64,000 bases of DNA from Muscardinus avellanarius (lineage: Eukaryota; Chordata; Mammalia; Rodentia; Gliridae): positions 33,381,592 through 33,445,591 of the forward strand of contig OY726569.1 in the NCBI GenBank assembly GCA_963383645.1, in the 5' to 3' direction. Made by a program: the position numbers and the translations under genes. Below the pieces are notes generated by a model. The model was not told the origin of the DNA and searched no databases. It saw only the letters and a program-made list of their open reading frames with translations. The first letter of the stretch is position 1. Every line of letters begins with the position of its first letter. Positions 10,654 through 22,639 of the stretch are shown piece after piece.

Positions 10654-10849
10654 TTTTGTGTGTGTGTGGTACTGGGGTTCCTGGAAGCCCTTCTACCTCC
10701 GGGCTACACTCCCAGACCTATTTTTTATACTTTTTTATTTGGAAACAGGGTCTCCTAAGCCAGCGCGCGCGGCTGGCTTCAAACCTGCGTGATCCTCCTG
10801 TCTCCACCTCCCAAGTGCAGGGATTACAAGCGTGGGCCACCACGCCCGG
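10654..10849 (-). mobile_element. B1-dID-type SINE, short form, young
   Basis: A minus-strand short-form dimer with an (AC)-interrupted tail. The perfect 17-bp duplication CTCAACATCTAAATTTT lies at 10637-10653 and 10850-10866. Confidence 0.95.
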
Positions 10850-11019
10850 CTCAACATCTAAATTTTAACTTCATAACTCTCTCATACTTTTTGTGGCTCC
10901 TGGTTCTTAAACCTCCTCATCATTCCTGGGATTCTTTCAGAAAATTTGTTATCTTCTTATCCATTTATGCCCACATAGGAAGCTCCAAAATTTTTGAGAA
11001 GTTGTTTTGAAAAGTCAGT

Positions 11020-11052
11020 TACAGAAGCTAGAGAAGTTAGAGAGAAAAAGCA
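11020..11052 (+). mobile_element. LINE-1 3'UTR, left piece
   Basis: CAGAAGCTAGAGAAGTTAGAGA resembles the GGAAGCTAGGGAGAAA start of the 3'UTR. It is separated by a SINE from the rest at 11310-11610. Confidence 0.55.
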
Positions 11053-11250
11053 TAGCCGGGCGTGGTGGCGCACGCTTGTAATCCCCGCGCTTGGGAGGCG
11101 GAGGCAAGAGGATCGCGCAGGTTCGAAGCCAGCCGCGCTGGTTTAGGAGACCCTGTTTCCAAATAAAAAAAAATACAAAAAATAGGTCTGGGAGTGTAGC
11201 CTGGAGGTAGAAGGGCTTCCAGGAAGCCCAGTACCACACACACAAAAAAA
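11053..11250 (+). mobile_element. B1-dID-type SINE, short form
   Basis: Nearly consensus short form (AGCCGGGCGTGGTGGCGCAC to GCCCAGTACCACACACAC). It is almost the mirror of the copy at 14.27 kb in sequence, including the rare TTGCCTCCGCC variant, so the two share a recent source. Confidence 0.93.
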
Positions 11251-11269
11251 TGTTACTTAATCAGAACAT

Positions 11270-11320
11270 ACATAGCTACAGAAGTTACATAGCTACAGAA
11301 GTTACATAGCTACAGAAGTT
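11270..11320. repeat. Three perfect tandem copies of a 17-bp unit
   Basis: The unit ACATAGCTACAGAAGTT occurs at 11270, 11287 and 11304 with no mismatch. It resembles the AGCTACAGAG word of L1 3'UTRs and lies at the L1/SINE junction. Confidence 0.97.
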
Positions 11321-11610
11321 AGAAAAAGGGTCATAGGAGGAACTATAGACAAAGAAGGGGAAACCATAGATGAGCAAATAAGGTAAACTGAGGGAGAGTG
11401 TAGAGAAAAGAGGGAAATTCCCTAATGTACATGACGTACATTCATAAATATATCAAAGCTAATCACTAAGCCAAACATGAGAAGGAAAGAGTGGGAGGAC
11501 ATGGGTGAAGATTGGGTAAGGGCTGAATGAATGATGAGTGCCTGTAACTTTTAGCATCTTTTACCTCATTAAGATGTGTGACTGCAATGCACCAATAAAA
11601 AATTTAAAAA
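11310..11610 (+). mobile_element. LINE-1 3'UTR, right piece
   Basis: GTCATAGGAGGAACTATAGAC, GATGAGCAAATAAGGTAAAC, AATCACTAAGCCAAACATGAG and TGCACCAATAAAAAATT follow the standard L1 3'UTR order for this genome. Confidence 0.88.
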
Positions 11611-11620
11611 AGATAAGTCA

Positions 11621-12205
11621 GTAGCTTCTCAAACAATTATTTTTAGTGTTTCCAAAAAGAACAAAAACAATACAACTATAACAGAGTCTTTTATTGACTT
11701 TATTTTATCTCTCGTCTACACTTTGAATTTGTATTTTACTCCTCTATAGTATTTTATTACAGTGTCAGAAAAAAAGACAAAGGCATGCCTTTTTTTTTTT
11801 TTTTACTGATTGTCTTCTACAAGAAGCTCACCTCCTCTTTTTAATTTTCCCTGTTTGCCAGTTTACCTCTTAAATTTTTATAACCTTTGGTTTTAGTATA
11901 GTCATAATTATTTAATGATAACAATTTAATGTTTGTGAAACTTTCTTTCCATATATAGTTGTATCGAATACAGGGTGACCATGACACTTCACAGGTTTTT
12001 ATTGGTGCTGTTACTGAGTCATGGATGTGTAAACAGCCTCTTTTTCAGAAGTTGATCTAAGTCTTTTCTTCTTTCACAATTGATCAGATATTTCCCATCT
12101 AGTTAAGAAGATAAAGTAATATTTTTAAATAAAACAATTTGAGTCAGTTGGATTCTGTAAGCATAATAAGCAACTAAGGCAGTAGTTTTTAAAATTTTCA
12201 TACTA
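11621..12205. other. Unique AT-rich DNA
   Basis: Nothing recognisable apart from a T-run at 11790-11804. Confidence 0.5.
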
Positions 12206-12209
12206 TTTA

Positions 12210-12735
12210 TTTTTCCCCACCGAATATATATTTGTAAAGACAGCACAGGAAGACACCAGCCACTTGCAGATGGCATTCCTGGGACCACAGGAGTCCTTCT
12301 GCCCTCACAGTTCCAGATAGAGGTGTTTACATGCACCCTTCCCAGGGGCCTTGAGCATGTATGGGAGCTGCAGATGCAGCTGCAACCGAAGTTGGAGCTT
12401 TGGCCTGAACTTGTTTTGGGCTTTGGCCTTTGTCCAGCAGCCATCAACCTTGGCAATGTGAGCAAAAATACACTTGTTGTGCTTGGGGTGGGCAGGAAGG
12501 TGTCAGCCAAGCTTGCAGCTGGTATTCTGTGGAATCTTGGGCTTAGCTTTCTTGGGCTTTATGAGGGCCTTGGTGGCCATGGCACCCTTGGCTTGAATTT
12601 TTCTCAGATTCATTTCTTTGCTATCTAATTTTTAATGCCATTGCTGTCTTATATCAGAGGCTGGTTGTGCTTGGTGCAGTTCTTAGGCCTTACAATAAAT
12701 TTCAGCTTCTGAAATGTCTGGGACCAGAAAGAAAA
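12210..12735 (-). pseudogene. RPL29: Processed pseudogene of ribosomal protein L29
   Basis: RPL29 encodes a small basic protein of the large (60S) ribosomal subunit. On the minus strand, a decayed intronless copy runs from a degenerate start near 12694-12696. Its early part matches the family's KNHTTHNQ region with substitutions and stops. Its middle reads KALIKPKKAKPKIP (about 12540-12575), close to the family's lysine/proline-rich segment, followed by AHPK-like, AHIAK-like and TKA-type repeats. Downstream, GGGCAGAAGGACT, CCATCTGCAAGTGGCTGG and CTTCCTGTGCTGT match the known RPL29 3'UTR as I remember it, and the copy ends near a short A-run (T-run at 12209-12214). It lacks introns and contains frameshifts, stops and an internal deletion. 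The 100-135 codon frames on both strands here are chance frames of this dead copy. No target-site duplication was found. Confidence 0.9.
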
Positions 12736-12763
12736 GAGACATACTACTTACATCATAATAACC

Positions 12764-12962
12764 CTGGCTTGGTGGCACAGCCTGTAATCCCAGTATATGG
12801 GAGGCTGAGACAGGAGGATCACATGTTTGTGGCCAGCCTCAGACATTTAGCAAGGCTCTCCACAACTTAGTGAGACCCTGTTTAAAAATATATATTTATA
12901 TATTTGGCTGAAATTGTAGCTCAGAAGTAGAATGTCCCTTGTTTCAATTCCCAGTACCACAA
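12764..12962 (+). mobile_element. B1-dID-type SINE, long form
   Basis: CCTGGCTTGGTGGCACAGCC start, both CTTAG blocks present, a TA-rich linker and an ID half ending CAATTCCCAGTACCAC. It lies just upstream of the RPL29 pseudogene's 5' end. Confidence 0.86.
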
Positions 12963-12969
12963 AGATAAA

Positions 12970-14247
12970 ACAATAGATAATAATACTCTTGTGACTCTTA
13001 AGAATTAATCTTGCTCATATTAGGTATTATAGTTGTATAACCTAGGTTTGCATAGTGAAAATTGTGTTTTAATAAGTTTATTGGTTTTGCCATAATACTT
13101 TACTATTTGATTTTTAAAATATATTTTCATTTATTTTTTTTCAACAGACATTTACTTCCAAAGAAAAAATAAAAATAAACTGACATTATTTTTTTGTTTT
13201 TTAAATAAAATATTTGATTAGACTAATATTTCAGAATATAAATAATACCTAACTTTACCTGTCCAAAGGAGTTTATGCACATCCCAAGTTTTTATTTCTA
13301 TGTAAGTTAAATAAGGTAAATTAGTATAAATTAATTTCAATCCAGTCTATTTCTCATATTTAATGTGGTATACAATAATATCTGAACATATCTCATTTAC
13401 TCTATTTTATTTACCTTTATGGGAAAAAATGGCAGACTTGGATTAAGATATGTTTATCTCTAAATGAAACTTTTCCATATCAGTAAGCTATTGAGGCTGG
13501 TAATTTTTTGTGAGTCACTCATATACTATTATTCAATGATAACTTTTATTTCAGTGAGATATTCTTTCATATTCTGCAGAGATCAATGCAGTATAAATAG
13601 AACTATTAAGTGGTGAGCTCAATCTGCAATTAAATGACCTCATAGTAATAATTTGAGTAGATACCCTAAAACTAAAATCATTGAATTTTTATCTTGTCAG
13701 CACATGCATACATGGAGGGAAGATAATAAATGAGAAATAATACCAAATTCTTATTATTTCTGTAAAGAACCTGGGGCCAAGTAAATTCCCTATGTTATTT
13801 CATATATTTCTAACAAATGTTGTTATTGTTTTCCGTAAAATTTGGCCTGGGGTATAGGCAGAAACTTGTGGTATCTCATAAAACATTACTACCATCCAAG
13901 GAAGTCGTTGTAGAGGACAATTAGTGAGGCAACTGGATACTGAAGTTTCTCAGTTTAGGAGTCTTTCAAAGTCCTTGCAAGCAGGAACTACATTAGTTTC
14001 TTCCAGGTACTCCCTTATGATGGGGAGGGCGGCGAGGAAGCAGAAGCCTTACTAGTGTGCCTACAGTTGTGCAGCAAGCATGCTACGGGCAATGATAGCC
14101 AAAGCCCAAAATGCATTTCCTGACAACAGTCTGCCTTAGTTCTGCGGGTAGTTTTAACCTTACTGGTAGTTACCTGCAGTTCCTAAAATATATAATTTAA
14201 TGAGGACTAGTTGGACCAATATGTAAACTTCATAAATATTAACTTAT
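12970..14247. other. Unique DNA, 1.28 kb
   Basis: No family is recognised. The part at about 13,880-14,170 has a higher GC content and several CpGs (for example GGGAGGGCGGCGAGGAAGC) compared with its surroundings, without an open frame of note. Confidence 0.5.
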
Positions 14248-14265
14248 TATGCTTCCAACATTTTT

Positions 14266-14456
14266 TTGTGTGTGTGGTACTGGGGTTCCTGGAAGCCCTT
14301 CTACCTCCAGGCTACACTCCCAGACCTATTTTTTGTATTTTTTTTTATTTGGAAACAGGGTCTCCTAAACCAGCGCGGCTGGCTTCGAACCTGCGCGATC
14401 CTCTTGCCTCCGCCTCCCAAGCGCGGGGATTACAAGCGTGCGCCACCACGCCCGGC
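14266..14456 (-). mobile_element. B1-dID-type SINE, short form, young
   Basis: A minus-strand full short form. The perfect 18-bp duplication TATGCTTCCAACATTTTT lies at 14248-14265 and 14457-14474. Confidence 0.96.
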
Positions 14457-14474
14457 TATGCTTCCAACATTTTT

Positions 14475-15774
14475 AGACGTATCTAACTCCTAAAACAAAG
14501 TATTGTATATAAAAGACAAATTATGGTTTATTTTTTCCTGGGCAAGCTTAATTATCACAGTATGTATTTTTTTTCTTAATAAATAGGGCTTTTTTTTAAA
14601 AAAAAAATATTGGGGTTTAAAGACAGTGACTTTTTCATTTTTGCCTTAAATACCAAGAATGTCCAAGTGAAAATCCGTGCTCTATTTTTAATAGGATTCT
14701 TTAGTATTTTGCTCTTTATTTATTTAACTCATGTCAGTAGTACTTTATTATGTCTGAATATAAAATATATCGATAAGTAATAAATACTTAAATAATCTAC
14801 ATCTGATGGTGACAAATTGGGTATACAAGAAACATGCTAAAATAGATAATGAAAATTGATGGTCTTAAATCCCTAGGTATTTAATTTTATAAAGCCTTCA
14901 CCAATTATGTACCAGAAGTATGCCTAGAATCTGGGTCTGGTAAGATAATGACAACATTTAGTTTACTCCAAGTGAATTTTAGCTGAGTACTATTGCATGA
15001 TAAATAATTTATAAAATATATAAAAGTTAAACTGAACCTTAGTGGAAAAACGCCATGAAGAGTTGGGCAGTTACATAAGAAAGACTTTTGGTATGTGAGA
15101 ACCAAATCATTTTGATGTTGATGAAATCTAGCATGGACATTTTGGAATTTGGGGAGATGATGTTGGCCCTAGGTCATATGAAGATTTACTGTTATTTTAA
15201 AGGTCTTGGACTTTGTCCTATATAAAATTATGAACTTACTGGCTGGAAATGGGTTTGAGATTCATGAATTAAATAATATCATCACAGGATTACATTCCAA
15301 GCATATCAGAAAATTATGTCTTATTATCATATGTTTATATGTTTATTTTAAAATCCAGTAGGTATAGAACATGTTGATTGCCTCTTAAAATATGGCAGAT
15401 TAGCTTATATATGAGAAAAGGGCTCCTTCCCATAATCATACAATAAATTAAGAACTGACTGTAGTCATGAAATATGATGGCAGCCCTTAGATTTTTCATT
15501 GGCTAATTAAATTTAAGTTCTATTTTTGAACTTTTACTCTAGTTGGTCATTCATCACAATTATAGCAAAACATTCAGATGGGAAACAGTTCTAGCTTGAA
15601 AGCTCTCACAGAATTCTAAACTACCTTTTAAAACCCTTAATCTAATTTGATAATACATAAAGTAATTTTAAAGATGTTCTCATCCTTGAACTATTTATAT
15701 ACCATAAACAATAAATGTTATTCTTTGACTCATGCAGACGAAACATATTTTCTGCAAAATATCTAGGTGGTTGC
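14475..15774. other. Unique AT-rich DNA, 1.3 kb
   Basis: No repeat or gene is recognised. Confidence 0.5.
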
Positions 15775-16133
15775 TACAGTATGGATGTCAAATGTCCCCC
15801 AAAAGCCCATGTGTCCTTGGCTTGATCTCCCACTATAGTGCTGTTGGATAGTGGAAACTTTGACAGGTAAGGCCTAGTGGGAGACCTTTTGGTCATCATG
15901 CCCCTAAGAGATATTTTGGGATCCCAATCTCTTTTCTTGCTACTTTTGTTTCCCTGGCTTATGGTACAAGTGGTTTTACTTCAATAAGCACTCCTCACAT
16001 AATGTGTTATCTTGCCACATGCCCCCAAAATGAGCCCATCTGATCACAGAATGAAAATTCTAAGACTGCAAGCCAAAATAAACATTTCCTTTTTAAAGGA
16101 TAATATCTCAAATATATCACTGTAGAAACATAA
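15775..16133 (+). mobile_element. Solo LTR, ERVL-MaLR type (MLT1-like)
   Basis: The opening CTACAGTATGGATGTCAAATG with CCCCCAAAAGCCCATGTGT follows the MaLR LTR start pattern. GGCCTAGTGGGAGACC, a GACTGCAAGCCAAAATAAAC polyadenylation region and an ACTGTAGAAACA end complete the layout. About 360 bp and diverged. No internal retroviral sequence is attached. Confidence 0.72.
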
Positions 16134-16354
16134 AACTTACTTTCTGAGAGATAAAGTCTCAAGGCTCTGATATTTCTTGTTTGAGGAAGAAAAAAAAATT
16201 GTACACAAGTGAGTAAGAACCTATCATTGATTTTAAAAATGTTGAATATTTACACAAGTTTAAAGGGAGAACACTTAAAATAGAGAAAAATACACTGTCA
16301 AACACTAAAAATTATACACTAAACCATTTTAAAAAATAAAAACTAGTTATTTTA

Positions 16355-16526
16355 AAATGATCTCGGGAGCATGAGACAGAAGGATTGTGGTTCACAGACA
16401 GCCTAAGCTACTTGGTGAGGCCTTTTCAACTCAGTGACACCCTATTTCAAATTAAAGAATAAAAACTAGGGCTGGGGGTGTAGCTCAGAGTTTGAATGAC
16501 CCCTAGGTTTCATCCTCAGTATAGCA
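16355..16526 (+). mobile_element. B1-dID-type SINE, long form, 5' truncated
   Basis: The copy begins inside the B1 half (CTCGGGAGCATGAGACAGAAGG) and runs to CATCCTCAGTATAGC, then 25 A (16527-16551). Confidence 0.83.
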
Positions 16527-16551
16527 AAAAAAAAAAAAAAAAAAAAAAAAA

Positions 16552-18655
16552 GATTTGTATGCATTTAGTGTATACTGTTTAATCTAACTTTACTATCTAT
16601 TGTTATTAGTAAAATTACATATTTCTGGAAAAGTATACATAATTCAGAATTTACACAAAGTTACAAAGTGATATTGATCATTTTTTACTGGAGAGGCTCA
16701 TATTATGCTTTATTTAGTTATCTATAGTATTCATATATAACATAAAAATAAGGCTAAAAATTGGGCCATCTCTGTGCTACTCTTGCTCATTGTAATTTAT
16801 AGTTCCATCAGGATGGGTAAATTGAATAGGTAGATGTCAATCTTTTTAGTAAAACAGAATCAGCGTTAAGAACACTATTACATTAAGAACACTATTTTCA
16901 AAGTTATATTCCGTAAATTCTTTCTTGGCAAGTTCTTAACTTTTCTTGGAAGCAAGCAAAAGTGGTTACACATCAGAATGAGAGAAAAAGGGGAATGCTG
17001 GAATGAAGGTCTTTTTAGAGAACAATCAATAGAAATAAAGTAACTGAATGAAAATCACAGAATTGAGCTATCAATTCTTCAACAGATTTCCCTTGGCAAT
17101 CATTGAATAAAGTTGTGACATTCTGTGGAAATAGATGTTCTAATAAATTGCTCCAATTTGAGAATTAAAGTCTGAAACTCTATGAGAAAAAGTCCATTAT
17201 ATTTCCTCTGTGTATATGTAAAATAAACATGCATATAAATTACTATATAGAGTATATTAAATAATCTTGCTACATGATTTTGTTACAGTGTGCAGTTTTG
17301 ATTATTGATTAATTAAAGGCCAAAAAGTGTTACAGAAATAAGGAAAAGTACAAATCATATTTTAGATTCATGTTTGATGTGGAGAAAAATATAATTTCCT
17401 TGGATTTCTAATCCCAGTACAATACCATCTTTAATAACTCTCACATAGAAAATATTTACTTTTCTAGCACTAAGTCAAAGTATGACTTCAATTTACTATA
17501 TACATTTTATACAATTGTATACTATATTACTTATAGAGTATCCTTGTAGTTTTTCTAATAAATCTTGCTGAGATGCTCTCATTTGGGAACATAAAATTCA
17601 TCTTTCTGAAAGCACTGTACTTACCAAAATATTTTCAATGTGGTAAAATATAAGATAATATTTCTTCCACACATACATGTCTCCAATTTGACTGTGGCAC
17701 TCAGAGACAGAAGATCTGAAGTTCTCAAGATTTGGCAAGAACAATTTAAGAGGTGCCAACTATGATTAATTAAATTTCCACATTACTATGTATTGCGTAT
17801 CCAGAACCCTTTTTGCAAAGTTTTTGGAAACATCACAATGAATAAAAGTTGTTAGTGGTCTTGTAATAGGCAGCCTGTGACACCTATGTTCCAATGTTCA
17901 TGTTCAGGCTGAAGCATTGCCTGGTAGTTCTCTCTTCTTTGATATTATTTTTAGCTCTGTTAATTATAAAATATGTGTAGATAAAACTATGCCATAAAAT
18001 TTAACATAACCAGATAATAGTAGTAAGCATCTAACTACAGAAAAAATTTATTGTAATTAAGACTCAGTTTTCAGAAATTTTAAGCTCTAAATATTAAAAT
18101 GCTACTAATATTTGTGAGAGATAAAAACTCTAAAAATTTAGTGAAAAGTATAAAAGAACATTTCTGCATATGACAATATAATATTTATTGTGGCAGAGGC
18201 TTTCACATGATGAGTGAGCCTAAAATTTATATTAAGAAAAAGTTTGTAAAATAGAATAAATATAATTGTATGTCAGGTTATTTAAAATTTGAGAGCTAAA
18301 ACAGTAACACAGAATCATGATACATATAGTTCACTATACATTTAATGTAACCACAATAATGCTTAACATTACAAATAATATGTTAATATTAATTCTGATA
18401 TGAAATTTTAGGTTTATATAATTCGTACATAAATTGTTTAAGATACTAAAAGAGGAAATTCAAAGAAATAATTTTTTTTTCAATTTTGTTCTTCTGTATT
18501 CTGCTCATAATTTTCTCTGAGCCTTGAAGTGTAGTTTAGGTATTTTGTGAAGGCAGGATCAGGTCTGTCTAGTTCACTGGAAAGTCCTTGGCCTGATATA
18601 AATCAGAAATACAAAATTCATTTAGTAAATAAACATAAAGAATATTACATAAAGA
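16552..18655. other. Unique AT-rich DNA, 2.1 kb
   Basis: No repeat family, exon or long frame is recognised. Confidence 0.5.
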
Positions 18656-21049
18656 ATCAGTGTATTGTTTACTTTCATTTCTATGATGGTCAAACATGAT
18701 GAACACTTTTTGATGTAGTTGTTGGCCATTTGTATTTCTTCTTTTGAAAATTGTTAAGTTCATCTGCCAATTTACTGATTTTTTTGTTTTGAGTTTTTTA
18801 ATTCTGTAAATATTATGAATATTAATACTGTATTATATTATTCAGCTCTATTGGATTAGTAGCTTACAAAGATATTCTCCCATTCTGTAGGGTCTCCTTA
18901 CTCTGTTAATTATCTCCTTTGCTGTGCATAGCTTTTTAATTTGATGCCATCCTTTTATCATTTCTTCTTATTATTTCCTAAACTGTAAGAGTCCTAGAAA
19001 GAAAGTTGTTGCCTGTGTCTATATCGTGAAATATTTTCCTTATACCTTATATTTTTTTTCTAACAAATGCAAAGTTTTGGGTCTTTTATTTAGGTCTTCA
19101 ATCTATTTTTTTAAATTAGGGAATTTATTGTTTATTATCAAGTAATAAAGTATTAAAGTATTAAATTTAAACAATTCATCTTAGTACCTTTTAAAATAAT
19201 TTGAAATATTAAGTAGTAATGGTACTACTACTTAGTACTCATAATACTAATTCATTCATCTTTCTTATTTTTGAAATAAATAATTATATGAAACTCAGCT
19301 TGATTATATCTTGATATATCGCATGTACATGCTATCTGCAAACTATATAGTTTCAAACAATAAAACAAAATTGTACTACAACACAAATATTTCACCTCTT
19401 TGAAAGGTAAGTGCAATCTCATTGGAACAATTAAAGGAGAATATTCATGTGCTTTAATGTGAATTGTCTATTAGATCATGCCTGTGTCTATAAGATACTT
19501 AGTTTTCCACATTTTGAGTTCCCTTTAGTATAAGATCAGAAAAATGATTCTGCTTTCATTCTTATACGCATGAATATCTAACTTTCACCGCACAATTTGC
19601 TAAAGAGACTGCCTTTTCTCCAACCTATATTTTCCCACATCGGTCAAGATTTTGATGGCTGTTCTTGTGTTGGCTTGTCTCCATGTCTTCTGTTCCTTTA
19701 CATTGGTTTTTGTGTTTTTAGTTATACCAGTACCATGATACTTTATACTAGTTCAGTGCAACTATAGTCTATAGTATAATTTAAAAATCAGATATTGTGA
19801 TGGCTCCAGCATGGCATTGTTGTTTTTGCCCAGGACTGCTTTGTCTATTTGTGGTCTTTTGTTCTTCCATATGGGTTTTAGGTTGTTTTGTTTTGTTTTT
19901 CTTTTAGATCTGTGAAGGAAATAATTTGCTTTTGATGGGGATTGCACTGAAAAATTGCTTTTGATAGTATGGCCATTTTAACAATCTGCTTATTCATAAG
20001 CACAAGAGGTTCTTCCATCTTCTGTTGTCTCAATTTTTCAGTATTCTATAATTTTAATTCTGGAGGCCTTTTACCTCCTTGGTTAAGTATATTCCTTTTT
20101 ATCTTATGCTATTATGGGTGCATTATAATCTCACATCAAAATGTAAGTCAAGTTGACATAAGTATTCTATTTCAATTTTTAAAATTTTTGAAGCCTCTAT
20201 GAATGGAACTGTTTTCCTGATTTCTTTCTCATTGGTTCATTATTGGTTTATTGAAAAGCTATTGCTTTTTTAATGTTTATTTCCTCTTGTTACTTTGCTG
20301 GATTTGTTTATTGTCTCTAGACATCTACCTTCCAGTGGAATCTTTAGGTTTTTCTAAGTATAAGATCATATAATTTGCAAATAAGGATAATTTTACTTTT
20401 TTCTTTTCTATTTGTATCTGTTTTATTTCTTTTTTATAACTTAATTACCCTGGCCTAATTACTCTTAAGTAAGTTACTTACTTAACCTACTTAATTACTC
20501 TGGCTATAATTTCAAGTACCATATTTGATAGGAGTGGTGAAAGTGGGCATACACGAACTTTATTTTAGAAAAAATATTTTCAGATTTTCCCTACTCAGTT
20601 TTAAGTTTGCCTTAGGCTCAGGTACATGATTATGTTGAGGTAAGTTCTTTCTATGCCTAGTTCTTAGAATTTTTTAACATGAAGGGACATTGAATTTTGT
20701 CAAAGGCTTTTTCTGCATCTATTGTGATGATAATGTCATTTCTTAAACTTGATTCTATGTATGTGCTATATTATGCATATTGGTTTGCAAATCTTGAACT
20801 ATTCTTGCATCTCTGGAATGAAATTGACCCAGTCATGGGGAACAATCTGTTTGGTTTCTTCTTAGGATTTCTATCTCTCTGCTTAAATTTCTATCTATTC
20901 TTGCATATTGTTGACTTTATCCATTAGATCACTTAGAATGCTATGAGGTTGATTAAAATTCCTAGTTTTATAATTTTGTCACGTTCTAATTGTTTCCCTT
21001 TCTCTTTATATTGTGAAGGTGGTATGTATGTGCGTGTATATGTATGTAT

Positions 21050-21050
<1 letters not shown>
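18656..21050 (-). mobile_element. Old LINE-1 ORF2 fragment, minus strand
   Basis: Antisense ORF2 words in order: TGGCCATTTGTATTTCTTC, ATTCTCCCATTCTGTAGG, GCTGTGCATAGCTTTTTAAT, then after an interruption at about 19,115-19,525 TTAGTTATACCAGTACCATG, GTATGGCCATTTTAACAATCTG and CAAAGGCTTTTTCTGCATC. Many stops; no coding capacity remains. The interrupting 410 bp is unassigned. Edges, especially the 5' side near 21 kb, are uncertain. Confidence 0.8.

Positions 21051-21054
<4 letters not shown>

Positions 21055-21084
<30 letters not shown>
21055..21084. repeat. (TG)n microsatellite
   Basis: About 15 TG units with TGTATG-type flanks. Confidence 0.94.
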
Positions 21085-21091
<7 letters not shown>

Positions 21092-21170
21092 CTTTCCTTT
21101 TGATAGACCTTGTCATTTTTTCTTGATGGTACAACATCATGCACTAGGTAAAAGGCATTACTGCAAATAG

Positions 21171-21867
21171 GCTTTAATAATAATGTACTAGTTAGGTCCT
21201 TGAAAAGGAAGCATTTTATATCCTTATGATTGTGTTTCTATTAATCTCTACCTTTAGATTCTGAACTTCACAAGTTAATATCAGTTTCCTATTTTACTTC
21301 CTTAGGTTGGACGGGATGGCTAACATGGGCGTGAGTTAGGATTTCCCTTCTCCCACATGAAAACCTAGAGTTGATTACAATTGGGTTTTTTGCTTCCTCA
21401 GAGCAGTTAGAGTCTGCTAGTACGAATCCAGGTTAGCTTCTAGGAGGTTAATTTTTCCTAAAGACATGCCGTTTTATAAACAGAATGTTCTGACCTAATT
21501 CAAAGTGGGTGCTTTTATTCTTTTGCTCATTTTCTGCCAGAAGTATTCTGAAATTTAGTGTGGGAATCAAGTAAGTCTTTAAAAGTAATTCACACAAGTT
21601 CAGATACATGACTAGATTCTCATTTAACTCTATGACTTATTCACACTGAGTCTCAGTCTCCAGCAATTCATCAATTAAAATTTTGACTATTTTATGACCC
21701 CAGCCCTGGTTTTTAATGGTGGTTTGTGCTCATGAGTTTCAGCACCAGTTCAGCTTCTAATTCTCCTGCCTACCTATCTGCCTATCCCTTCTCAAGGGAA
21801 TATTTTGTCTCATTACCTCTCTTATGAATCTAATAAGTTCTTTATTATTTTATCTATTCAGGTTTTT
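21171..21867. other. Unassigned DNA, possibly an ancient repeat
   Basis: A mixed stretch with CpGs (GTTGGACGGGATGGC, ATGGGCGTGAGTTAGG, GCTAGTACGAATCCAGG) between the L1 and two SINEs. Its texture is like a decayed retroelement 5' region, but I could not assign a family. Confidence 0.4.
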
Positions 21868-22054
21868 TTTTTGTGGTGGTGGTACTGGGGTTCCTGGAAG
21901 CCCTTCTACTTCTGGGCTACACTCCCAGACCTATTTTTATATTTTTATATTTTTATTTAGAAAGAGGGTCTCTTAAGCCAGCATGGCTGGCTTCGAACCT
22001 GCGTGATCCTTCTGTCTCTGCCTCCCAAGCGCGGGGATTACAAGCATATTTCTT
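21868..22054 (-). mobile_element. B1-dID-type SINE, short form, cut at its 5' end
   Basis: The minus-strand ID half and B1 half are present up to TGCTTGTAATCCCCGCGC. The first dozen bases of the B1 half are missing, where it abuts another SINE. Confidence 0.87.
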
Positions 22055-22258
22055 TTATTTGTGTGTGTTGGGGAGTACTGGTGGTAGAACCAAGGAGACA
22101 TCTATCTCCAAGCTATATACCCAGCAACTTTTTATCTTTATTTGTAAATGGGATCTCACTAAGCTACTGAAAGCCTCACTAAGTTGCTGAGGCTGGCTTC
22201 AAACTTTCAATCCTCCTCTCTCAGCCTGGGTTATAGGTGTGTTCCACCACACCCAGCT
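22055..22258 (-). mobile_element. B1-dID-type SINE, long form, diverged
   Basis: A minus-strand copy with both CTTAGTG blocks and a CAGCTGGGTGTGG-type B1 start at its right edge. It lies directly next to the short-form copy in the same orientation. Confidence 0.82.
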
Positions 22259-22639
22259 ATAGCCCAATTCTAATACACTAGATGTGAAACTTACATAATA
22301 TTGTGTAGTATTAAATAAAGTACTCTAAATTGTTTATTTTACTGTTATTGTATTTTCTTTTTTTTAATAATAACATTTTATTGGTGCATTTAATTCATAC
22401 ATCTTAATGGTAATTCTACTCCCTCCCCATCCCATTCCCTCCCTTTCCCTCCCTCCATGCTTGACTTAGTGATTGACATCAATATGTTTTTTATGTACAT
22501 CATATGCTTTAGAGAATTTCCTTTTTCTCCGCTCCCATCCCCTCAGTTAGGTTGCCTTGTTTTCTCCTCTATAGGATCTCCTTTTTCACCTGGAGTTCCT
22601 TCTATAACCCATTTCACCTTAGCTTTCACATATTAGTTG

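Noticed and set aside
12103..12628. Frames of 135 codons (minus) and 101 codons (plus)
   Set aside because: Both overlap the RPL29 pseudogene; the minus one is an off-frame reading and the plus one is antisense.
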